The notes under the pieces: generated by a model
Seen by the model: only the letters and a program-made list of their open reading frames with translations
The model's database searches: none
What the model was told of the DNA's origin: nothing
Program-made: the position numbers and the translations under genes
Part shown: positions 44,148-51,700 of the stretch, one piece after another
Layout of the letters: each line of letters starts with the position of its first letter
Numbering within the stretch: the first letter of the stretch is position 1
DNA from: CAYMPH01 sp964392365
GTDB lineage: Bacteria; Spirochaetota; UBA4802; UBA5550
DNA length: 64,000 nt
NCBI GenBank assembly: GCA_964392365.1
Contig: CAYMPH010000014.1
Span: 1 to 64,000 of the forward strand
Direction: 5' to 3'

Positions 44148-44657
44148 TTATTTTTTAGTAAAAATATTCACAATCTCGCCAATATACATTCTGTGGTAAT
44201 CCATGCCATTGTAATTTTTCTCAATAAATCCTTCAAGAAAGCGTGATGGTTCCATATCCTGAGAATAGAGTTTTGAGCATTCAATAACTGTTAATGCCTG
44301 TGAAAAAGTTACAGATCCCTTTGGAGTCTCAACCGGCTTGAATCCAGTTTCCTTTACCTTATCAGTATCTCTTCCGGATTTTGTGCCGCAGATATTAAGG
44401 GCCTTTCTGTAAGTCTCTTCAAAAAATGAGATGGTGAAATATTTTTCACGCTCAATAAATTCATATGTGTATCGGCTTGGTCTCACGTAAATAGTGGCGA
44501 CTTCCCTGTTCCACAGCACTCCAAGACCTCCCCATGAGGCTGTCATTGTATTGAAGGAATCCATCGTACCTGCAGTGATGAGCATCCAGTCTTTTCCTAT
44601 CATCTTGAACGGATTTATGCCAAGATCTCTTGATGTAATAGAAATAAATCCTTCCAT
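44148..44657 (-). CDS. Flavin reductase family protein (FMN-binding split barrel)
   Basis: A protein of about 169 residues of the flavin-reductase-like/DIM6 family, which binds FMN or FAD in a split-barrel dimer. Visible features are DWMLITAGTMDSFNTMTASWGG at the flavin site, ATIYVRPSRYTYEFIEREKYF and LNICGTKSGRDTDKV. The ATG at 44657 is preferred over 44669 because GGAG lies six bases upstream of it. It stands alone between repeat-containing gaps. Substrate and electron partner are unknown. The 43975-44147 gap shows nothing identifiable. Confidence 0.88.
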   Translation of the reverse strand: MEGFISITSRDLGINPFKMIGKDWMLITAGTMDSFNTMTASWGGLGVLWNREVATIYVRPSRYTYEFIEREKYFTISFFEETYRKALNICGTKSGRDTDKVKETGFKPVETPKGSVTFSQALTVIECSKLYSQDMEPSRFLEGFIEKNYNGMDYHRMYIGEIVNIFTKK

Positions 44658-44713
44658 TTGTATCTCCATTTTTTTATAATGATTAAAGAATTTTACAAAA
44701 ATAATCAGTACTT

Positions 44714-44733
44714 TGTCATTCCGGCTGAAGCGA
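44714..44733. repeat. Fragment of dispersed GTCATTCCGG repeat
   Basis: GTCATTCCGGCTGAAGCGAC, resembling the start of the small palindromic repeat seen at 1-22 (as GTCATCCCCG) and near 8485. It is a short remnant and its boundaries are uncertain. Confidence 0.35.
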
Positions 44734-44820
44734 CTTGTGCCTGACCTGGTTGAATTTTATCGATGAGCAAACCTTTCGTCAACGGGATAATCTCATAGAC
44801 AATATATTTATTTGAATTCC

Positions 44821-44897
44821 ATCCCCCTTTCCCCCCAGAGGGGGCATGCATAAATTTTTATCTAAATGCTCTCGCCCCTCTGGGGGGTTGGAGGATA
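44821..44897. repeat. GC-rich inverted-repeat element, about 77 bp
   Basis: The left arm contains CCCCCCAGAGGGGGC (44831-44845); the right arm contains GCCCCTCTGGGGGG (44874-44887). Outer parts ATCCCCC and GGAGGAT also pair. The centre is AT-rich. It is far more GC-rich than the surroundings, lies between genes and has no transposase. It could fold into a strong hairpin. Confidence 0.5.
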
Positions 44898-44946
44898 ATT
44901 GAACATCGTTTTCCCAACTATCATGATCAGGATTGAGCCAATGAAA

Positions 44947-46131
44947 TTATCTCCTGCGGCGTTCAGGATATATATAGAAATATTCGTTTTCAAGTTTATA
45001 CAGAGTATCATCCCTGAAGTTCCTCAGCCTATCGTAATTTGCTGCACGCAGATAGCACTGTTCAATAACTTTTGCTGCTCTGTATATAATTTCAATTATT
45101 TCCCCATATAAAATTTCTTTCGACCCGAAAGCGCTTAACCCTTTCCACTCGAAATTGTTTTTTACTTTAAGAAATGAATCTTTAATTTCCAGGAATGAAT
45201 TATATACTTCTCGAGTTATTTTTCCTTCATATAATTTCTGCCGGAAAGAATCAATAACGAAAATAATCCTGAAAAGTTTACCATCAGTTTCATTGTAGTA
45301 ATAAGTCAGGAAAAGAAAATCTTTTTTTAATCTTTTAGAATATGAGAACGACTGAGTAACTATATGGTTAAGTTTTTTCAGATCCATTTTTGACGGATCA
45401 ATCTTTTTTTGAGGGGAATCTGTTTTTTTTTCAGCTGTACCTTTTTTACCCTGCTTATCATCTGTTTGAAGTAAATCTCGAATTGCATTTTCCTTCATTT
45501 TCCATCCGGTCGTGCTGGAACTTTTTTCATAAAATTTATTAATTTCATTCTTTAAAAAAAGTATATCTTCAATTATTGCAGGAATAGTTCTGTGTTCCTC
45601 AATATAAGCAATAAGCATATCTCTAAAGCGCAGAAAATCTTTATCAAAACCTTCGCTTGGTATTTTGTTGAATTTAAAAAAGCTTATCATGAAATAATAA
45701 AAATCACTTATCTGCCGCTTTGCAAGATTCATCATTAATTGCTTAAAATCAGTAATTGTATTTCCCACTTCGAGGGAAAGAGCCTCAATTGATTCTATTG
45801 CTTCATCAATCTCTTCTCCGGAAACATCGCGCTGCTTCATTAGAGAAAGTACAGTTTCTTCAGCTGTTGTCAAATAATGAAAATAAATTGCTTCAAATTT
45901 CAATTCCCATGATTTAAGCTTTTTTAAATCAGATAATTTAGCCTTCTGATCATCTGGAATTGAAGCAATGGGCAAATCAGGGTTAATACTGTTCCAGTCA
46001 TCTGGAATTTTCTGCAGGCGCTTAAGAACCTCCTGGTCCTGTTTCTGCAGTATCTGCCTGTAATATTTCATACGGGCCTCACGATATTCCAGATCCAGAT
46101 TCAGTTCTATGTTAATTTTATCATCAGCCAT
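44947..46131 (-). CDS. Cytoplasmic helical protein of unknown function
   Basis: A 394-residue protein without signal peptide or membrane helix. It is mostly helical, with charged heptad-like stretches (REARMKYYRQILQKQDQEVL), a Lys/Asp/Ser-rich linker near residues 225-255 (KGTAEKKTDSPQKKIDPSK) that should be disordered, and a second helical domain (SYSKRLKKDFLFLTYYYNE to the basic end PERRRR). I do not recognise the family. It stands alone on the minus strand with a weak ribosome site. The linker suggests two domains joined flexibly. Confidence 0.65.
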   Translation of the reverse strand: MADDKINIELNLDLEYREARMKYYRQILQKQDQEVLKRLQKIPDDWNSINPDLPIASIPDDQKAKLSDLKKLKSWELKFEAIYFHYLTTAEETVLSLMKQRDVSGEEIDEAIESIEALSLEVGNTITDFKQLMMNLAKRQISDFYYFMISFFKFNKIPSEGFDKDFLRFRDMLIAYIEEHRTIPAIIEDILFLKNEINKFYEKSSSTTGWKMKENAIRDLLQTDDKQGKKGTAEKKTDSPQKKIDPSKMDLKKLNHIVTQSFSYSKRLKKDFLFLTYYYNETDGKLFRIIFVIDSFRQKLYEGKITREVYNSFLEIKDSFLKVKNNFEWKGLSAFGSKEILYGEIIEIIYRAAKVIEQCYLRAANYDRLRNFRDDTLYKLENEYFYIYPERRRR

Positions 46132-46340
46132 TTTTTCTCAGGATAATCTTATTTTTTCAAGGAATTTCATTGATATATAAGGGATTCTTATTATAAATCA
46201 CTCTTAATTAGAAGACAAACTGACACATAATGTAAACAAAATCAACTATAATAATTATCAAACTTTCTGCAATCAAGTAAAGTTTTACCGGATCGGTTAT
46301 CCCTTCGGCTCCGCTTTGAAAACGCTTTTTATTTAGCTTC

Positions 46341-46360
46341 GGGGTCAGAGCTCTATATAG
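46341..46360. repeat. Inverse copy of the 958-1027 repeat core
   Basis: GGGGTCAGAGCTCTATATAG is the reverse complement of a sequence very close to the TATATAGGCTCTGACC block at 975-988. It lies in the 46132-46628 gap, where the surrounding text (CTTCGGCTCCGCTTTG) also looks repeat-derived. Confidence 0.4.
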
Positions 46361-46498
46361 AAAACATACAACTAATAATATAATAAAATAGCACGAGCCG
46401 ATTTCTTCAAAATCGGCGATAGGGAGTAATTCAACCCAGGAGGGAATATAAATTCTCTTTATATAATAAATATTAAAAATCACTTAAAGACCTAAAGC

Positions 46499-46582
46499 CC
46501 AGCGGAATTTGAGCGGTCGGGGTCAAGGGGTGAAACCCCTGCGGCTTCTTTGGGTACTTTCTTATCCGCATAAGAAAGTACC
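46499..46582. repeat. Repeat with 12-bp hairpin just before the tmRNA promoter
   Basis: It contains AAGGGGTGAAACCCCT, then GGCTTCTTTG and a perfect 12-bp hairpin GGTACTTTCTTA/TAAGAAAGTACC (46553-46564 and 46571-46582) with loop TCCGCA. A GGTTACTTTCTT-type hairpin repeat of this kind is common in many bacteria (recalled, not searched). It ends eight bases before the -35 box of the tmRNA gene. Confidence 0.5.
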
Positions 46583-46589
46583 AATATAC

Positions 46590-46618
46590 TTGACAAATAC
46601 TGCAATTTTAAATATCTT
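46590..46618 (+). promoter_or_regulatory. Promoter of the tmRNA gene
   Basis: TTGACA (46590-46595), 17 bases, TATCTT (46613-46618); the tmRNA 5' end follows about 10 bases later. Confidence 0.75.
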
Positions 46619-46628
46619 AACTAATATA

Positions 46629-46979
46629 GGGGACGATCCGGTTTCGACTGCAATGTCAGGATCAGAACTGCATGCCGAGCGTGCTGTCATCTCGTAAATA
46701 CTGGCAGAAAATATGTAAATGCAAACGAAAATTTTGCTTTAGCAGCTTAGTACCTGCTACGCTGAAGGAATATCTGCTCCTCAAAGATATCTGTAGGCGT
46801 CATAAGATTGAGGATAGCCTGATTTCTTTCTCCCGTGATGAGGGCGAATCTTTCAGGGAGACTGGCATTTCAAACGGTTCTCGTTCCTGGTTGAACTGCC
46901 GGAAGCAAATGAACGGGATAAGCATGTAGACGTTCTGGTTGTGAGTTGTAGGACGCGGGTTCGACTCCCGCCGTCTCCA
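46629..46979 (+). ncRNA. ssrA: tmRNA (transfer-messenger RNA)
   Basis: About 351 bases of single-piece tmRNA, which rescues stalled ribosomes. The 5' end GGGGACGATCCGGTTTCGAC and the 3' T-arm GCGGGTTCGACTCCCGC are diagnostic. The acceptor stem pairs GGGGAC with GTCTCC (46973-46978), and CCA is not encoded. The tag frame begins at the GCA resume codon (46721) and reads ANENFALAA, ending in TAG at 46748-46750. The tag is short and keeps the ALAA degron. The 3' end lies three bases from the stop of the convergent lipoprotein gene. A small frame within it is not a gene. Confidence 0.96.
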
Positions 46980-46982
46980 AAT

Positions 46983-47612
46983 TTATTTCTTTTCTAAAAA
47001 TCCCAAAGAAGCCAGCTGTGATGCAAATCTTTCACTTATTTTATCAAGCATATGTTTCACAGCATCTGCTTCAATATATTCATCTATTTCAAATGATTTT
47101 TTCTGATGGTCCATATAAACAATTTCAAGATTTTTATCTACCATAACAATCATTGAATCAAAATCAAGAAACTGCATCTCTGCATATGCACCGCCGTCTA
47201 CTTCATAGAATATAAGGCTGTCAAAACCGTTATCTGTGATAATTTTATTCAGTTCAAAACTGTTTTTGCTGGTAATTGTTGAAACAACTCCAGCTGATTT
47301 AAAGCGGAGAAAATCTTTTTCATTCGATAACTGATAGAATCTGTCTATAGATGATTCAAATTTTGCAAGTCCTGGAGTGACTTCAGAAATTATCTGAATA
47401 TCATTTTTTTTCTTATAACCGTTTAACCAGAATAAAAGAGTAGTTGTATAATCTTTTTCAGATAATGATGTATTTTTAGATAATCTTAATATAATTCCGC
47501 TTTTCTTAAATTTTGAATAAGCTGATCTTTTATCAATTTCATTTGATACGCGATATGTTGAACAAGAAGATAATAATAAAAAAATGATTGATAGAAATAA
47601 GGCTTTTTTCAT
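46983..47612 (-). CDS. Lipoprotein of unknown function
   Basis: The frame is open from 47720. The ATG at 47612 is preferred because it starts a lipoprotein signal (MKKALFLSIIFLLLSSCST) and has GGGG seven bases before it. The mature protein has about 190 residues with no recognised domain. It contains SGIILRLSKNTSLSEK, NGFDSLIFYEVDGGAYAEMQ and MIVMVDKNLEIVYMDH segments, a pattern like small alpha/beta envelope proteins. It converges on tmRNA with almost no gap, so transcription from both sides must end within or beyond the coding parts. Confidence 0.68.
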   Translation of the reverse strand: MKKALFLSIIFLLLSSCSTYRVSNEIDKRSAYSKFKKSGIILRLSKNTSLSEKDYTTTLLFWLNGYKKKNDIQIISEVTPGLAKFESSIDRFYQLSNEKDFLRFKSAGVVSTITSKNSFELNKIITDNGFDSLIFYEVDGGAYAEMQFLDFDSMIVMVDKNLEIVYMDHQKKSFEIDEYIEADAVKHMLDKISERFASQLASLGFLEKK

Positions 47613-47710
47613 AAAATACCCCAATATTGATTTAATCTGACACATTTTAAAATTCAAACGCTGTGTTTGTAAAGAAAAAATTATTAGAATTTTTTTTTTA
47701 TACTTTTTGA

Positions 47711-47739
47711 TTGACATCAAAGGCCCATTTAGGTATCTG
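47711..47739 (+). promoter_or_regulatory. Promoter of the tRNA-Lys/tRNA-Glu unit
   Basis: TTGACA (47711-47716), 17 bases, TATCTG (47734-47739), 16 bases before tRNA-Lys. Confidence 0.7.
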
Positions 47740-47755
47740 GTATTTCACTATATCA

Positions 47756-47828
47756 GAGATGCTAGCTCAGTTGGTAGAGCAACTGACTTTTAATCAGTGG
47801 GTCCCGGGTTCGATTCCCGGGCGTCTCA
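47756..47828 (+). tRNA. tRNA-Lys (anticodon TTT)
   Basis: The cloverleaf is complete. Acceptor GAGATGC pairs with GCGTCTC, with A as discriminator. D-arm GCTCAGTTGGTAGAGC, anticodon loop CTTTTAA within CTGA/TCAG, T-arm CCCGGGTTCGATTCCCGGG. CCA is not encoded. It is transcribed with tRNA-Glu 31 bases downstream. Confidence 0.97.
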
Positions 47829-47859
47829 AATTTATTTACCGCATCGTAAATAAATACTT

Positions 47860-47931
47860 GTCCCCGTCGTCTAGTGGTCAGGACACCGGGTTTTCATCTC
47901 GGCAGCAGGGGTTCGATTCCCCTCGGGGATG
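47860..47931 (+). tRNA. tRNA-Glu (anticodon TTC)
   Basis: Acceptor GTCCCCG pairs with CGGGGAT (first pair G-U), with G as discriminator. D-loop TCTAGTGGTCAGGA, anticodon stem CCGGG/CTCGG with TTC in the loop TTTTCAT, T-arm CAGGGGTTCGATTCCCCTC. No CCA is encoded. A terminator hairpin follows nine bases later. Confidence 0.97.
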
Positions 47932-47939
47932 CATAAAAT

Positions 47940-47969
47940 AGGCTGCAGAAATGCAGCCTTATTTTTTTT
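47940..47969 (+). terminator. Terminator after the tRNA pair
   Basis: AGGCTGCA, GAAA loop, TGCAGCCT, then TATTTTTTTT. It ends the tRNA transcript; the AMMECR1-like gene starts only a few bases on, at 47974. Confidence 0.92.
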
Positions 47970-47973
47970 ACCT

Positions 47974-48579
47974 ATGAAAAAAATACTGCTATCCCTATTA
48001 TTTATAACTCTATTACCGGATTTAAATTCCGGACAAAATGATATACTCAACGATTGGAAAAAATTTTCAAAAACAAAAGATTCCGCTAATTTAATCATTC
48101 TCCTTAAAAAGCAGGCCAACAATTATTTATATAGAATGCCTGCAATAAAAAACAAATTTTCTGATATAACCACACCTCCATTTTACGGCAGACTGGGACT
48201 TTTCATAACAATTATAAAAAACGGGAAAGTAAGAGGCTGCTACGGATCATTCAGCCACAGATCTGATTCAATTGAAAATGTTTTAAACGAGTATCTTCTT
48301 GCAGCATTAAAAAGCGATCCGCGTCACAAACCTCTTGAACCGGATGAACTTGATTCTGCAGAAATAATTTTAACAATTGCTGATCAGCCGGTTTCTGTAA
48401 ATGATATTGAAAGTGCTGATTTAAAAAGAATGGGTGTTGTCATTTCTTTAGAAAACGGAGATAAGTTTGTTTATGTTCCGGCTGAGATTAAAACATCCTC
48501 TTATATAAAAAAAGAATTCAGAGGCAGGGAATTTCAGGTGGAAATATTTAATTCAGTTACAATAAGAATTCCCAGATAA
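47974..48579 (+). CDS. Exported AMMECR1-domain protein
   Basis: A protein of about 201 residues from the ATG at 47974 (the frame extends to 47929 through the tRNA terminator, which is not plausible). It begins with a signal peptide (MKKILLSLLFITLLPDLNSG). The body carries the AMMECR1 fold: LGLFITIIKNGKVRGCYGSF (the RGC signature), LAALKSDPRHKPLEPDELDS and AEIILTI. AMMECR1 proteins are usually cytoplasmic, so an exported version is uncommon. The cysteine of RGCYG is kept. No Shine-Dalgarno sequence is evident, and the promoter must overlap the terminator or lie upstream. Function unknown. Confidence 0.75.
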   Translation: MKKILLSLLFITLLPDLNSGQNDILNDWKKFSKTKDSANLIILLKKQANNYLYRMPAIKNKFSDITTPPFYGRLGLFITIIKNGKVRGCYGSFSHRSDSIENVLNEYLLAALKSDPRHKPLEPDELDSAEIILTIADQPVSVNDIESADLKRMGVVISLENGDKFVYVPAEIKTSSYIKKEFRGREFQVEIFNSVTIRIPR

Positions 48580-48730
48580 ATTTTTCTGCTTAGCATTTAT
48601 TTTAAATCCCGGATTCACGTTTTTGTTCTGAGACAGATCGAAGCATTCACACAAATGACAATAAATTTTTATTGCAATTATAATCTTACTCTGCTATTTT
48701 AATTTTTAAACCAATCATCTGGAGAAAAAA

Positions 48731-51700
48731 ATGATCCGAAAAATGTTCCCTGTTATACTATTATCAGCTGTTTTTTTCAGCGCGTGCGTAACTGCAACCA
48801 GCACTGTAAAAAAAGACGGAACAACAGTATATAATAATTCCGTAAAAAAAATCGCGGATAAAAATATTATCGAAGGATATATCCTCGATTCTGCCACAGG
48901 CAAGGGCATAAAGGGAGCGCGTATTGAAATCAAGAACGCGAACAAGGGAATAGGTTATTATCTGAGGGAATCGGATTCTTCCGGATTTTTTAAAATAGAT
49001 GATTTCATACATCAGGTAAGATACGTAATGGAAGTTTCTGCTGACGGATACGTTTCATATAAAGAATCAGGAAATATTTCTTCCGGAAGCTACACAATGA
49101 ATCTTGAGAAAGAGGCAATACTGACAGGTATAGTCAAGGATCTCTCAGGTAACCCTGTAAAGGATGCTGAAGTTAAGCTTTCAAACCGGAATTACGGCGA
49201 ATACGGATACACATCAAGGCCTCAGATAGCCTTAACCAATAGCGAAGGAATCTACGTATTCAATAAATTAAAAAAAGGTTCGTATCAGATATATTTTACA
49301 AAATCCGGATACATAACTGAAAATGCGAGAATAGAGAGAGTCAAGTCCGGTGAAACTTTCAGGCTGCCTATGGTACTCACAAAGCCGTCTTCCATTTCAG
49401 GAAAGGTAAAGGTTTCCGGTCTTGATGCTCCGGCTGTAAATGTAAGCATTACTGCAAAGGCGCGGCAGACATACTATGTTTCCACATATCCTGATGGTAC
49501 ATTCAATATTGAAGATATGAAGCCCGGAAAATATAAACTGACAATTTCTCATGAAGGATTCAATACCTATTATTCCGGCACCATAACTGTTACTGAAGGA
49601 AAACTTATCACGGATCAGAACTTCGAGGTAACGCCCAAGGCTCCGGGGGTTGATATTAATTCATACAGATACACATTCACACCTGGAGACTCACTTGAAT
49701 TTAATTTAAGAACGTTCCGCCTTGAAACAGTGCGCGCTACAATTTATAAAGTTCCGATTAAAATATTTCTTGCAGGCGGGAATCTTCCTGACAATGCGAA
49801 CCCTGAAAATGACGGGTTCGAGAAGGTACTTTCCTGGGAAGAAGCCATTAATGAATTCAGGCCGTATGAATGGAAATATCAGTCAATGCAGATAAAAAAT
49901 CCTCTTGCAACAGGAGGGTACTGCATCGAGATCAAAGGCGCAGGCAATGTTGTTAGCCGCAGATACTTCACTGTATCCTCAATAGGCGTTGTTGTAAAAA
50001 GAAGTCCTGATACAATTTTTGCATATACATCGAATCTGATAGACAACAGCCCTGTTGCTGATGCTAAAATTTCCCTTTTCGATTCGTCCCCTGAAAAAAA
50101 TAAAAAGTATGAGTTTAATCAGCCGTCAAAAATTGAAGAATTGCCAACTGACATTCTTCTTGGAGGAAAAACTGATGATAATGGAATCTTCAGCAGAAAA
50201 TTTAAATCTGCAGCTCATCTGACGCTCCTGTCTGTAAGCCCTGATGGAAGTTATGCAATATGCAACACAGGCTCTCCTCAATCTTTTGAAAGTGAAAAAA
50301 CAAGATACTTTATTTATACTGAAAGACCTGTTTACAGAGCAGGTGATACAGTTTATTATAAAATAATAGGCAAGACACGCAAAGACAGATTCGTTCCGGT
50401 TGAGAACAGAACTATATACTACAAAATTATGAACAGGGATATGCAGAAAGTTATTACTGAAGGTGAACTTTCACTTGATGACTGGGGAACTGTAAACGGA
50501 AAACTGAAACTTGACAGTGATACAACACTCGGTGATTATGAAATCTTCGCAGGTCCTGACAGCGGAAATCTTCTTTCCTCGGGAATATTTTATGTGGAAC
50601 AATACCGCAAGCCGGAGTACTTCATTGAGATCACACCATCTAAAGCATATTTTATAAACGGCGATACTGCTGAATTTAAAATTGAATCCAAATATTTTTT
50701 CGGCGCACCATTAAAAAATGCTCTGGTTAAATACAGATTCTACGAAACAATTCTTTCAGACAGAGACGGATACTGGTGGGAGGACAGCAATTCCGAAAGC
50801 AGGCCTTACAACAGAATAAAGCTCGAAGGTGAAAAATACAGCGATGAAAACGGAATAGTAAACATTCAGCTCGCAGCAGGCACGAACACGTCTGACCGTG
50901 AAATCACTGTTGAGGCAACAGTTGTTGATGCAACCAATGTAAGCATTACAGAAACAAAAACTGTAAAAATAGGGCGCGGTGATTTTTATATTAAGATCAA
51001 CCCTTCACAGAATTTTTATTCATCCAATGAAAAGAAGGAAATTGAAATAATAACCCTTGATCATACAGGCAAAGCTGTTTCAGCAGCAGTGTCTCTGGAC
51101 ATGTACAGATACATCTGGAAGCCAGCACAGAGGGTTTACGTGAGGGAAACAAAGCCTGTGTTCTCCAGAAAAATATCAACTGATGAAACCGGTAAAAAAA
51201 CAATAGAGCTCCCGAAAAAATTTGAACTCTCAGGCGAATTCGATTTTGCAGCTGAAGCTCTTGACCGCAGGGACAACAAAATAACAGCTTCAAAAATTAT
51301 ATGGATCTATGACACAGAAGGCAGCGTGTCTGCATCCAAATTTAAAAATCTTGAAATATCTCTAAACAATACTGAACTTACAGGCGCAAAAGAAATTACA
51401 GCTCTTGTAAAAAGCAGATTTCTTGATTCATATGTCTGCCTCACACTTGAGGGACGTGATATATATGAAACCAGAGTTGTGAAGATGACCGGGAATATTG
51501 TGCCTGTGAAATTTAATATCAGACAGCAGTACGCTCCGAACCTTTTTCTCTCAGCTGTTATGCAGAGAAAGAAAGCCCTGTACATGACTTCAGCAGGAAT
51601 TTCACTTCCAACCAAGGATACAGGTTTAGTAATTTCGATAAAGCCGGAGAACGCAAAATATAAACCGGGTGAAAAAGCGCGCGTTGAAATAAAAGTAACA

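Noticed and set aside
46208..46483. A 91-codon minus-strand frame with a hydrophobic C-terminus
   Set aside because: It runs through repeat-derived sequence, has no ribosome site and no recognisable domain; its existence as a gene is not supported.
46672..46929. An 85-codon frame inside the tmRNA gene
   Set aside because: It overlaps the full structured tmRNA; only the nine-residue tag is translated there.
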